Notes: a model not told the origin generated them from the sequence alone. A DNA stretch of 52,576 bases from Reyranella massiliensis 521 (GCF_000312425.1 NZ_HE997181.1:3538839-3591414), one strand, 5' to 3'. Counted from the stretch's first letter, positions 19,080-27,459 are shown. A program made the numbers and translations.

Positions 19080-20300
19080 ATGCCCGACGCTACGGAATTT
19101 GCCACCTACGCTCGCCTGCTGCGGTTAACGCCGGTTTCGGACGTCCAGCTGGCGCCAGCTGTCGTTTCTATCGAAACGCCAACCACCGCGGCGCACCACA
19201 AGCGTCGCCTCAAGCTTAGAGGCATCGTTTCCTTCCTCCTGTTGGTCGTACTGCCAACCTGTTTGGCCGTGACCTATTTCGCCTTTTTCTCCGCCGATCG
19301 CTACGAGTCGGAAGCTCGCTTCATCCTCCGTTCACCCGGCCGTACCATCTCTGCCCAACTGCCGAACATCCTCCAGGCCGCCGGCATCGCTCGCGCCAGC
19401 GACGACGGCTACATCGTGCGCGAATTTCTCGAGTCGCGCGATGCCATGGAAGTGCTGGAGAAGCACGCTGACTTGAAGGCCGCCTATGCCGCCGGTGGCT
19501 ACGACGTCATCTGGACGTTCCCCAACTTCTTTACGTCCAAAACGGAAGAGGGCCTGTACTGGCACTATCAACGGATGATGTCAGCCGACTTTGACAGTAC
19601 GACTGGCGTAAGCACCCTGAAGGTGCAAGCCTTCGCACCAGAGCCCGCACAACGGCTGGCGGCAGCGCTTCTGCAATCCGCCGAGAGCCTGGTCAATCGC
19701 CTCAACGAGCGGGCTCGCCAGGACGCGATCAAGGTAGCCGATGTCGAAGTGGAGCGCATGAAGGCGCGGGCGCTAGCGGCACAGACGGCGCTGACAGCAT
19801 TTCGTGAACGAGAGCGGCTGGTCGATCCCAGCCAAATCACGCTCGCCGTTCTGGAGACCATCGCCCGGCTCTCGGTGGAGGCAGCCACCCTTAGCGTGCA
19901 AATCGGGGAGCTTGAGAGGACGTCGCGCAACAGCCCGCAGATCACGCCATTGCGCAGCCGCAGAAGCGCGATTGAGGCGCAGATCGCCACCGAACGTCAC
20001 CGTTTGGCCGGCGACGCGCAGGCCATTGCGCCGCGGATCGCCGAGTACGAGCGGCTGATGTTGGAGCGCGAGTTCGCGGCCAAGGCGCTGATCACCGCGA
20101 TGACCGCATTGGAAACAGCAAAAGTCGAGGCGCAGCGCCAGCAGGTCTATCTGGAGAAGGTCGCTACCCCAGTTCGGCCAGACTATCCCGCTTACCCCTG
20201 GCGCGTCGTCTGGTGCTTAGTCACACTGTTCGCCGGCTACATGACGTGGCGGATTTGGCGCATCCTGGTTAAGGATGCCTCAGAACATGCAAAACCTTGA
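19080..20300 (+). CDS. kpsE: Capsule export inner-membrane protein, KpsE/CtrB-like (copy 2)
   Basis: A protein of about 406 residues, the same family as the divergent gene at 17741. The start chosen is ATG 19080 (MPDATEFATYARLL) with AGGT at 19071; a TTG at 19059 is open in frame. Membrane segments lie near residues 52-72 (GIVSFLLLVVLPTCLAVTYF) and near the C-terminus (WRVVWCLVTLFAGYMTW), with YESEARFILRS just after the first. The periplasmic middle is a long helical hairpin (ALTAFRERERLVDPSQ; compare ALTAFRNKELLIDPAR in copy 1). Its end overlaps the KpsT-like gene by 26 bases, so the two are translationally coupled and probably form one export unit. Confidence 0.8.
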   Translation: MPDATEFATYARLLRLTPVSDVQLAPAVVSIETPTTAAHHKRRLKLRGIVSFLLLVVLPTCLAVTYFAFFSADRYESEARFILRSPGRTISAQLPNILQAAGIARASDDGYIVREFLESRDAMEVLEKHADLKAAYAAGGYDVIWTFPNFFTSKTEEGLYWHYQRMMSADFDSTTGVSTLKVQAFAPEPAQRLAAALLQSAESLVNRLNERARQDAIKVADVEVERMKARALAAQTALTAFRERERLVDPSQITLAVLETIARLSVEAATLSVQIGELERTSRNSPQITPLRSRRSAIEAQIATERHRLAGDAQAIAPRIAEYERLMLEREFAAKALITAMTALETAKVEAQRQQVYLEKVATPVRPDYPAYPWRVVWCLVTLFAGYMTWRIWRILVKDASEHAKP

Positions 20301-21009
20301 CGCCACAAAGCTGGACGGATTCACGCACAGCGGCCTAGCCGAAACGCCAATTGCCGAACGGTGCGTCGAAGCCTTCAACATCGTGAAGGTCTTCGAGGGC
20401 GACCATGGGACGGTACGGGCTCTGAACGGCGTTTCGTTTCGCGTCGGCGCAGGTGAACGGATCGGCATCCTAGGTGGCAACGGCTCAGGCAAGTCGACGC
20501 TGATCCGCGTACTAGCCGGTGTGCTGCAGCCGACCTCGGGTGAGGTCCGGCGCGGCCTCAGCCTTTCTTGGCCCTTGGCACTGGGCGGCGGATTCGAGGG
20601 CCAACTCACCGGCTACGACAATGTGCGGTTCCTGAGCCAACTCTATGGTCTGCCGTTCCGCGAAACGTTCGACTATGTCGCTGAATTCTCGGAACTGGGT
20701 CGGCACATGTACATGCCGGTGCGGTACTACTCCGATGGCATGCGTATGCGATTGGCGTTCGCGCTATCGCTGTCGATGAATTTCGAATGTTACCTGATCG
20801 ACGAGGTCATCCTGGTCGGTGACCGGCGCTTCCAACTGAAGTGTCATGACGAGCTATTCGGTAAGCGCAGCTCCTGCGGCATGATTATGGCCGTGCATGA
20901 TGCCGGCGTGATCAAGGAATTTTGCCAGAGTGCCCTGATCCTCAAGGGCGGACGCGGGCGCGTGCTGAGCGACCTTTCGTTGGCTGAGCGCATCTACGGG
21001 ACCCTTTAG
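20275..21009 (+). CDS. kpsT: Capsule ABC exporter ATPase, KpsT/CtrD-like
   Basis: A 244-residue ATP-binding subunit that would energise export of a capsule-type polysaccharide across the inner membrane. Visible motifs are Walker A GGNGSGKST (residues 67-75), the signature region YSDGMRMRLAFAL (152 onward; the family usually has YSSGM), Walker B CYLIDE (172-177), GDRRF and the switch histidine in MAVHDAG. Length and order match KpsT/CtrD/RkpS. The first 30 residues are a non-conserved leader; ATG 20287 is an alternative start. It overlaps the upstream kpsE-like gene. No KpsM-type permease gene follows or appears anywhere in the window, so the membrane partner must be elsewhere or lost. Confidence 0.85.
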   Translation: MPQNMQNLDATKLDGFTHSGLAETPIAERCVEAFNIVKVFEGDHGTVRALNGVSFRVGAGERIGILGGNGSGKSTLIRVLAGVLQPTSGEVRRGLSLSWPLALGGGFEGQLTGYDNVRFLSQLYGLPFRETFDYVAEFSELGRHMYMPVRYYSDGMRMRLAFALSLSMNFECYLIDEVILVGDRRFQLKCHDELFGKRSSCGMIMAVHDAGVIKEFCQSALILKGGRGRVLSDLSLAERIYGTL

Positions 21010-21029
21010 ACACGAGCCGGGCCTGGCGC

Positions 21030-21935
21030 TCACGCTGTGATCGGCAGCGGCTGCTCCAATCTGATCTCGATCAGCGACGCGAGGCCTTCCAAGGCCGAAT
21101 CTTGGCTGACGAGGCGAAATTCTACAGGATGGAAGGGGTTAGTAACCTCGAAAGCAAGCTCCAGGGTAAAAATACCGCCTTGCTTGACCTCGAAAAAGCC
21201 GCGGGTGATGCCGGCGTCGGTATCCGCTTCTAGGATGAACGGCATGCTGCCGATATCTGCACTGAAACCGAGATAGGCTGTCGCCCGCCAGCGACCGCTG
21301 GGCAGTGGCATGTATGGTCCGTAGGCTAGGATGCGCCCTCGTCCAGCAAGCTCGACAGTCGCTGGCAAACCTTCCCCCGGCGCATCGCCATACAGGAAGC
21401 AGTCGCGCGGCCAAGCCACCACGATTGAGGCCGGATGCTCTGCCGCGGCGAGTAGCGGCGCAAGGTAAGTCCGCAGGAGCGATGGTGATGGCGCCGGCGA
21501 TGCTGAGGCCGCAGCACTCCTGTCTCCTGCGACCGCTAAGATCGGCAAAGGCTCAGCGAGCGGCAGGACGTCAGAAGGATTCACTCCCACTAACTCAGCA
21601 ATCAGCCGCGGCCATTCCGCTTCTTCCGTCGGACGCAAGGGCAACGTCTGAAGAATGCGGCGCGCCAGTTCAATGGCCAGGATGGCCTTCTGTGCCTCAT
21701 GGCGCACAGTGTCGGTGGAAACATCGGCTGGTGCATCGCCGTTCGAAAAAGGTGCCTGCTGTGCCAAGATGAGAATGTCTGTCGGCGCGACGTCCAGCGC
21801 CGCGAGGACATCATGCGGCACTAACCCGTCCACGATGACGATCTCCGGCTTCGCAGCCGAGACGTCGGACACCTTGCCGAGAAAGGCGCGGGCCCACGTC
21901 CCCGCGGGACCACTGCCCAATAGGAAGATCTTCAT
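21030..21935 (-). CDS. Uncharacterised capsule-locus protein with C-terminal beta-sandwich
   Basis: A protein of about 301 residues from ATG 21935 (MKIFLLGSGPAGTWARAFL); the frame is open to 21974. The N-terminal 130 residues look like a small alpha/beta domain (KPEIVIVDGLVPHDVLAAL, TDILILAQQ). The last 100 carry AYGPYMPLPSGRWRATAYL and then GFFEVKQGGIFTLELAFEV, the beta-sandwich motif shared with proteins at 8077, 11204 and 23350. No catalytic motif is recognised. It is convergent with the KpsT-like gene (21 bases between stops) and divergent from the hydrolase-like gene at 22198. It may be a glycan-recognition or regulatory component of export; this is inference. Confidence 0.5.
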   Translation of the reverse strand: MKIFLLGSGPAGTWARAFLGKVSDVSAAKPEIVIVDGLVPHDVLAALDVAPTDILILAQQAPFSNGDAPADVSTDTVRHEAQKAILAIELARRILQTLPLRPTEEAEWPRLIAELVGVNPSDVLPLAEPLPILAVAGDRSAAASASPAPSPSLLRTYLAPLLAAAEHPASIVVAWPRDCFLYGDAPGEGLPATVELAGRGRILAYGPYMPLPSGRWRATAYLGFSADIGSMPFILEADTDAGITRGFFEVKQGGIFTLELAFEVTNPFHPVEFRLVSQDSALEGLASLIEIRLEQPLPITA

Positions 21936-22197
21936 GCCGTGCAACCAGCGACGGATGGCACGCACACGGTACACGCACTCAAATACGCCCCCACCTCATT
22001 CATCCTTGGCTCGCGGGCTCTTCGATGGCATCAAGTCTACTATCGGCTTGGACGGTATTGCGACAAAGCCTTTTTGCGCCTTGCCTGGTTTCGGCCACAG
22101 TCGACGCGGGATCTGCCGTCCCGTATGGAGTCATCGAACCAACATCCATCGAGCGTCTGCGTCGTTGTCCAAGCCGTCCGTCCCCCCTCTTACCTCC

Positions 22198-23314
22198 ATG
22201 GAAATCTTCAGAAGCGCGGAGCTGCTGGTAAAGGGCCTACGGCGGCACGCTAGCGCCTGCCGCATCGTGACTTTCGAGTCCTACACCGACAACCGCACGC
22301 TCGATCGCCCCGGTTTCGGCGAAGTCTTCTTCGACGCGAGCGGCATCGACGCGATTCATATCGTCCCGCGCAACAACGATTGGTACCAGTATCCGGAGAT
22401 CGACGAGGCCTGCCGCCGGGTTCGCGCGTTGACAGCCCCCTATCCCCATGTCGTCGCCTACGGCCAGAGCATGGGCGGCTATGGCACGATCCGGCTGGGC
22501 GGCCGCGTCGGCGCCCAGGTGGCACTGGCCATCTCGCCGCAGTTCTCCATCGATCCAGGCGTTGCTTCCTTCGAACCGCGCTGGGCCGGTGATTCGGCTC
22601 GCATCGATTTTGCTATCGAGCGGAGGGCCACGCACCCCTTCGTCGCCAAGGCCTATATCGTCTACGATCCGCACGACCTCGATGCGCGGCATGTCGAACT
22701 CTATCGGCCGCATACCGAGATCGTCGATATTGGGCTGCCCAATTGCGGCCATCCTGCCTCGGGCTTCGTGGTCGATACTGGGATATTGCAGGAGGCTATC
22801 CTCGATCTGTGTCGCGGCACGTTCAATATCTCGGCGTTGCACGCCAAAGCGCGCCCAGCCCATCATACTTCGCCGATCCTGTACGCCAACCTTGCCGCGC
22901 GCCATCGTCACTTGCCACGCCGGATAAGGCTGTCGGCCAAGGCAAGCGCCTTATCACCAAGTGACCCGTCCCTGCTAGGACAGTACGCCTTCACCCTGGC
23001 AACACAATGAGCAGTTCGACGAGGCTTTGGCGGTCTTCGAGGCGGCGCGTGCCGACGGCTCGATCAATGCCCAGATGCGCTATTGGGAAAGCGAGGTCCA
23101 TTTGCTGCATGGCGATCTCGCCAAAGCTATTGCGATCGCCGAGGAGGCGTTCGCCCTGGAACCAGAAGCCTCCGTCTTCGTCGATCGTGTCCAGAAGTTG
23201 AAAGTCCTTGAGCAGCCTGCAAAGCCGCCGTTGCTTCCCGCCGAGCCGTCAATTGGGGCGCGGCTACACACCCTGCTGCAAAAGCCACTCAGGTTCGGCG
23301 CCAAGAAGGCGTAG
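22198..23314 (+). pseudogene. Alpha/beta-hydrolase-like protein with TPR tail, frameshifted
   Basis: From ATG 22198 (MEIFRSAELLVKGL) the frame encodes about 270 residues with an alpha/beta-hydrolase nucleophile elbow, VAYGQSMGGYGTIRLG, and later YIVYDPHDLDARHVELY and GLPNCGHPASGF, the likely acid and histidine regions. The C-terminus turns into TPR-like sequence (ASALSPSDPSLLGQYAFTL) and stops at 23010. The TPR continues at once in another frame (EQFDEALAVFEAARADG, AIAIAEEAFALEPEASVF) to 23314. A small indel near 23005 has therefore split one protein of about 370 residues. It could be a deacetylase- or esterase-like accessory of the capsule locus. No good ribosome site precedes 22198, so the start is uncertain. 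Confidence 0.6.
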
Positions 23315-23349
23315 CCTCTGTCGCCTTTGCGTGGACCAGGGAGCCTCGC

Positions 23350-23805
23350 CTATTTCGGCTCGCCGAGTCGAAACACCGCCAGTTGCTTCACAGCCATCAC
23401 GAAGCCCGTTCCAGCATAGAGGCGCAGCTCGAAGCGGTCGATCGACTGCTGCAGAGCATGGGAAATCCGGATCAGGCCGCGCTGCAGCTCCCATTCGAAG
23501 CAGCGGCGCAGATAGAAATCGCGATGGCCGCCCGCCCGCGCTAGGTCGACGGTTACCATGCCCCGACCACGAGCTTCGAGATCGAAGGAAAGTTCGAAGC
23601 GGAAGAGTCCTGGCGGCAGCGAGATATGTGGCCCATAGAGGATCCGGCGGCCCTCGTCAGGCACTTTAGAGATACGCAGCAGATCCTTGTCGCGTGTACC
23701 ATATTCCGACTGCAGCCGCGGATCCGAGCCGGGTATGACCAGCGGCGTGAAGGCACTCCCTTGCGGACTTTCGAGGCCGTCGCGCGTCAAGCCGGCGCCT
23801 TCCAT
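23350..23805 (-). CDS. Small beta-sandwich protein following the export lipoprotein
   Basis: A 151-residue protein. Residues 50-150 are a single beta-sandwich domain with LYGPHISLPPGLFRFEL, then GMVTVDLARAGGHRDFYLR and FELRLYAGTGFVMAV. It is essentially the stand-alone form of the domain appended to the proteins at 8077 and 21030. It starts two bases after the stop of the Wza-like gene and is probably translationally coupled to it. No signal peptide is seen. A soluble accessory role in polysaccharide export or length control would fit, but no function is known to me. Confidence 0.6.
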   Translation of the reverse strand: MEGAGLTRDGLESPQGSAFTPLVIPGSDPRLQSEYGTRDKDLLRISKVPDEGRRILYGPHISLPPGLFRFELSFDLEARGRGMVTVDLARAGGHRDFYLRRCFEWELQRGLIRISHALQQSIDRFELRLYAGTGFVMAVKQLAVFRLGEPK

Positions 23806-23807
23806 CG

Positions 23808-25061
23808 CTATCTCGTTGCCGCCGAGACCGCGACCACCGTCGCCGCCGCACCGACGAAGCCGATCAGCACGTTGATCACCTTCTGCATCTCTGCCGCCGG
23901 CGCGGTCGAGACAAAGAGGATGTCCTTGTTGCGGATCGGAAAGCGCCGCGCCATGAAGAAGCCGTTGGGGTCGCGCATGTTGACACGATAGATCACCGGC
24001 ACCTGTGGCAACGCCCCCGGATCGGGGCGGCGGAAGCCGAGTTGATCATATTCCTCCGGTCGCTCGTAGCGGATCACGAAGACGCCGCCGGGGTCGGCAC
24101 GCGTGTCGCTGAGACCGCCGGCCCGGGCGATGGCCTGATCGAGCGTGATGCCGATCGAGTCGAAAGGCACCACGGAGTTCTGGCCGGTCGCGCCGGCCGA
24201 CGTGAAGGTCTGCGGCTCCTTGGCGACGCTGATGACATCGCCGGGCTTCACGAAGACATTCTCCGACGGGTTGGTGAGGAGCGCCTGCATGGGAATGCGC
24301 ACCGATTGGCGGCCGCGCACCAAGGTGACGAAGGTCTCATGTGCCGCAGCCCTGGTGCCGCCCGCACTTGCCACCACGTCGAGGATGCGATCGCCGCGCG
24401 TCGTGAGCGGCACGCGCGCGCCGCCTGTCACCTCGCCCACGACGGTGACGGTGTTGGCGACGTTCCTGGTCACGGTGACCAGCGCCTGAGGCTCGATTGC
24501 CTTGCCGGTCAGGGCCGCGACGACAGCCTGCTCGACTTGCTGGGGTGTGCGATCCCTGACCTGGACACGGCCGGCATAGGGCACGGTGATCGCACCGTCC
24601 GGTCCCACGACCTGTTCGGGAATTGTTGCCGTGCGCGAGCCGCTTCCGGTCATCTGTGCGTTGGCCGGGGCCGAGAACAGCCCGCCCGCCGCCGCCTCCC
24701 AGATGGTCACCTGGACATAGTCGCCCTGACCGATTGCCTGCGTGGCCGTCGCCCCCTGCTTGCCGAAGGTCCCCTGCAGGGAAACCGCCGACCAGCTCTC
24801 CATCTTGGCGACGACATTGGGATCGACGTCGATCAGGGCAAAGCGGGTCTCTCCCGTGGAGGTCGGCTTGGAGGCCGCCGTCACTTCGCCGGCGGTCGGC
24901 CCCGCCCCGGGCAAGCCGGAGCAGGACGTCAACGACGACACGGCCATCGAGGCCGACACGACGAGACCCACGCCCTTGCGAAAGACACGTGCGTAAACTG
25001 CGTGCCCCGATACTTCCACCGATGCCCCGAGGCCCGATACGTTTCTGTCCAATGCCATCAC
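23808..25061 (-). CDS. Polysaccharide export outer-membrane lipoprotein, Wza/BexD/CtrA-like
   Basis: A 417-residue lipoprotein of the polysaccharide-biosynthesis/export family, forming the outer-membrane channel for capsule. A signal sequence with lipobox LTSC puts the modified Cys at residue 47, after the hydrophobic stretch VGLVVSASMAVSS; the n-region is long, so the true start may be somewhat downstream of ATG 25061. The export domain begins near residue 110 (IGQGDYVQVTIWEAA), followed by IPEQVVGPDGAITVPYAGRV and SLBB-type repeats (VTVVGEVTGGARVPL; GITLDQAIARAGGL). The C-terminus has a hydrophobic segment (VINVLIGFVGAAATVVAVSA), as in CtrA/KpsD relatives. It should work with the KpsE- and KpsT-like proteins encoded upstream. 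Confidence 0.85.
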   Translation of the reverse strand: MMALDRNVSGLGASVEVSGHAVYARVFRKGVGLVVSASMAVSSLTSCSGLPGAGPTAGEVTAASKPTSTGETRFALIDVDPNVVAKMESWSAVSLQGTFGKQGATATQAIGQGDYVQVTIWEAAAGGLFSAPANAQMTGSGSRTATIPEQVVGPDGAITVPYAGRVQVRDRTPQQVEQAVVAALTGKAIEPQALVTVTRNVANTVTVVGEVTGGARVPLTTRGDRILDVVASAGGTRAAAHETFVTLVRGRQSVRIPMQALLTNPSENVFVKPGDVISVAKEPQTFTSAGATGQNSVVPFDSIGITLDQAIARAGGLSDTRADPGGVFVIRYERPEEYDQLGFRRPDPGALPQVPVIYRVNMRDPNGFFMARRFPIRNKDILFVSTAPAAEMQKVINVLIGFVGAAATVVAVSAATR

Positions 25062-25120
25062 GGGCCGGACGTTAGGCGAATATCCGTGAAGTTCCTAGGC
25101 TGGGGGCTGTGAATCCAGCA

Positions 25121-25135
25121 AAGTTGTCGCAGACA
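25121..25135. repeat. Direct repeat, left end of two-gene island
   Basis: AAGTTGTCGCAGACA, identical to 27431-27445 and in the same orientation. The ten bases before it are also partly alike (GAATCCAGCA and GCATCCCGCG). The pair brackets the DUF5681 and ParB-methylase genes and separates the wza-like gene from the GT21 gene, so it may mark the ends of an inserted segment. Confidence 0.6.
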
Positions 25136-25172
25136 GTCCAGTTCAGCCCCGGTTGACCTGGGGCCAGGCCGG

Positions 25173-25640
25173 CTACCGGTTCTGCTGGCCATCTCCGCCG
25201 ACCAGGCCATCGTCGAGGGAGCTGCTTTCTAGCCCCAGATGCCTGTGGCCCACACCCTCCAGGAGCGTCTCTCTGAATTTCGCCGCCTCTTCTTCGGTGA
25301 ACTCCACGGGCCGCCGACCGGCCATCATCTCTTCCAGTGACCTTGGGGCCGATAGAATGCTCTGAACGAACTGCAGGGTTTTCAGGTCGCCTTTCGAGCA
25401 CACACGCACGACCATGGCCTCGAACAGCGTCATCCTGACCGTCTTGTCGCCGACTCGGGCTGTCACCTCGCGATCGAGATGTCGCTCGAGAGCCTCTCTT
25501 AAGCTTGGGCGGCCAAGTCCCTTCGGGCGGCCCGAGGGGTTGCCAGATTTTCCTTTCTGGAACCGCGTGGCCTTTGGTGGTTTGCCATAGCCGATGGCCT
25601 CGGGCTGCAGCTCCGAGGGTTCGTTGTTCATTTCGCTCAT
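25173..25640 (-). CDS. DUF5681-domain protein
   Basis: A 155-residue basic protein. Its N-terminus carries the DUF5681 hallmark RFQKGKSGNPSGRPKG (residues about 26-41), followed by a helical region (SLREALERHLDREV; MTLFEAMVVRVCSKGDLK). Proteins of this type occur in alphaproteobacterial mobile islands beside ParB-like or methylase genes, as here; their biochemical role is not established. It starts 11 bases after the upstream ParB-methylase stop, so the two form one transcription unit. Both lie between 15-bp direct repeats. Confidence 0.8.
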   Translation of the reverse strand: MSEMNNEPSELQPEAIGYGKPPKATRFQKGKSGNPSGRPKGLGRPSLREALERHLDREVTARVGDKTVRMTLFEAMVVRVCSKGDLKTLQFVQSILSAPRSLEEMMAGRRPVEFTEEEAAKFRETLLEGVGHRHLGLESSSLDDGLVGGDGQQNR

Positions 25641-25651
25641 ATTAGCCTCAT

Positions 25652-26998
25652 TTATGCGGCGTCAGCCTGTCGTCGCAGCATTCCGGCCTTCTCAGCGAAG
25701 GTCTGGCCGCTCTCGACATGGACTGCCCTCAGCCCCGAGAGCGCCTGCCAGCGCTCAATCGCGACATCGACGTTATGTGGGTCCGCCTCAATGCCACGCC
25801 CAATGCGCCCCGCCTTCTCGGCTGCAAGTAGCGTCGTACCAATCCCGAGGAACGGATCCAGGATCGCGCCACCGACTGCCGAACGAGCCGTCAGCGCGTC
25901 CACGACCATAGCCAGGGGCTTCACCATCGAATGCGCCCGGGCCTTGGCGGTGCGCCCCGACTGCTCCGTCTTCACGGCAGGATAGTCCCAGACATTGGTG
26001 CGCGGCCGTCTGCCCTTGCTTGGCGGCATCCTACCAATGAGCGGCGCCGAACCGACCTTGAACACGAATATCAGTTCGTGCGCGGACTGCTCGGGGCTAT
26101 CGACGCCAGCACCGCTCCTGGTCCAGACACAGAGATCTTCCTGCGCGCTGTAGATTCCTTCGGCGGCGGCCAAGACCTGCTTCGTCCGTCGCCAATCCGT
26201 GCAGAATTCGTGGATCGCGCCGTCAACGCTGTAGCGAGCTGCAAGGCTCATGACCCGTGCCAGGGACTGCGAGACGTTGCGATGATCGGCATCCCCACCA
26301 GGCAAAGTCGTAAACACCAGCTGCACGAGCTGCTGTCCCAGAAGCCTCTCGTAGGAGGCATCCTCCAATGCATTGCCGCACAGGAGGCGGTGCTCCCCGA
26401 GCTTCCAGACATCGCCGATGGCGCTAACGGCCGGCAGATGCCGCTTCGGTTCGGGGACGAACTCCGCTTTCCCTGTCTTCTTGGATGGGCGAATTGCCGG
26501 CGCCGTCATCTGCTCAAGGTCGAACGCATCGAAGCCTGTCACCTCGACGTCAAAATCGAATTCGAAGAGTTCCTTGAGCTCGGCGGCCAGTGCATCCTCA
26601 TTCCATTCGGCCAACTCGGCCAATCGGTTATCGGCCAACATGAAGGCGCGCTGCTGCGCCGGCGTTAGGTGCTTGACGGGAATGGTCGGCACGCGCGGCA
26701 TGCCGAGACGCAGAGCCGCTTGAAGGCGGCCATGGCCCGACAGGACCGTCCCTTCGCCATCGACGACGATCGGTCCAACCCAGCCGAATGTGCGTATGCT
26801 TTCGGCGATCTGCACGATTTGCCCGGTACTGTGAACGCGCGCGTTGCGTTCGTTTGGCTTGAGATCGCGGACTGCACGCATCTCAATCATCGGCATGAAC
26901 GGGTTTGCGGCTCCCTTGAGTGAGGCCGACTCGGCAGCAGCCTCGCTGGCGTTTTGGCTGTAGAGCCTTCGCGCCTTCCATTTTCTCACCTTGTCCAT
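25652..26998 (-). CDS. ParB-like nuclease domain fused to DNA methylase, altered motif IV
   Basis: From ATG 26998 (MDKVRKWKARRL), with GAGGTG upstream, the protein has 448 residues; the frame is open to 27091. Residues about 30-120 are a ParB/sulfiredoxin-type domain (IVQIAESIRTFGWVGPIVV, VLSGHGRLQAALRLG). The rest is an N6-adenine/N4-cytosine methylase of the beta type: WKLGEHRLLCGNALE early, and DPFLGIGTTLLAAEKAG, the SAM-binding FxGxG region, late. Where motif IV should read DPPY, the sequence is VFTTLPGGDADH (about 26,280-26,315 on the plus strand), so the catalytic Asp-Pro-Pro-Tyr is gone. It may bind DNA and SAM without methylating. It forms a pair with the DUF5681 gene in a small island. 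Confidence 0.8.
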   Translation of the reverse strand: MDKVRKWKARRLYSQNASEAAAESASLKGAANPFMPMIEMRAVRDLKPNERNARVHSTGQIVQIAESIRTFGWVGPIVVDGEGTVLSGHGRLQAALRLGMPRVPTIPVKHLTPAQQRAFMLADNRLAELAEWNEDALAAELKELFEFDFDVEVTGFDAFDLEQMTAPAIRPSKKTGKAEFVPEPKRHLPAVSAIGDVWKLGEHRLLCGNALEDASYERLLGQQLVQLVFTTLPGGDADHRNVSQSLARVMSLAARYSVDGAIHEFCTDWRRTKQVLAAAEGIYSAQEDLCVWTRSGAGVDSPEQSAHELIFVFKVGSAPLIGRMPPSKGRRPRTNVWDYPAVKTEQSGRTAKARAHSMVKPLAMVVDALTARSAVGGAILDPFLGIGTTLLAAEKAGRIGRGIEADPHNVDVAIERWQALSGLRAVHVESGQTFAEKAGMLRRQADAA

Positions 26999-27183
26999 AA
27001 CGACACCTCGTGCAGACTTCTCGAGCAGGCCCCTCAGTCGTGAGAGGCCGTCACCCGCACCTGCAAGGCGCCGGGTCGACGAAGGACACACTAGGAGGCT
27101 GGTAGACGGCCGCTAGATTGCGCCGCCGAGGTGGTTCGCTTTTGACCATGCCCTGGTTCGAGAGCGGCGAATGCCAGGAGGAT

Positions 27184-27382
27184 CAGGGATTTCCCTGAAT
27201 AGAGGTCAGGCAAGCCTGTTCTCTCGCCCGAGAATCCCTGTTCCTGCCAATCAGATTTCCCTGCCTCACTCGCCAACCACATGATCCGGCAGCCCTCAAA
27301 TAGGCTGTTTGGAGCGCAATTCGCCGCCCAACGCCCACACGAAGCATTCAATATTCCCTGATAATTCCCTGTTAGCAGGGAA
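27184..27382. repeat. Cluster of TTCCCTG heptamers
   Basis: Within 200 non-coding bases upstream of the ParB-methylase gene there are five exact copies of TTCCCTG or its complement (27191-27197, 27257-27263, 27354-27360, 27365-27371, and inverted 27376-27382). Two single-mismatch copies (27184-27190, 27234-27240) are also present. The last three are spaced 11 bases apart, one helical turn. They look like iterated protein-binding sites, perhaps for regulation or mobility of the island. No coding sequence is supported here (26,999 to about 27,459). Confidence 0.6.
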
Positions 27383-27430
27383 TTTCTGCCCGAGGCCGAA
27401 GCACCAGGGGAACCGATCCAGCATCCCGCG

Positions 27431-27445
27431 AAGTTGTCGCAGACA
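27431..27445. repeat. Direct repeat, right end of two-gene island
   Basis: Second copy of AAGTTGTCGCAGACA (see 25121-25135). It lies 15 bases before the start of the GT21 gene. Confidence 0.6.
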
Positions 27446-27459
27446 CTCTCTTCCTCCAA

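Noticed and set aside
21655..22197. Upstream extension of the hydrolase-like frame
   Set aside because: It is antisense to the gene at 21030-21935, has non-protein-like composition, and the hydrolase fold starts only near 22198.
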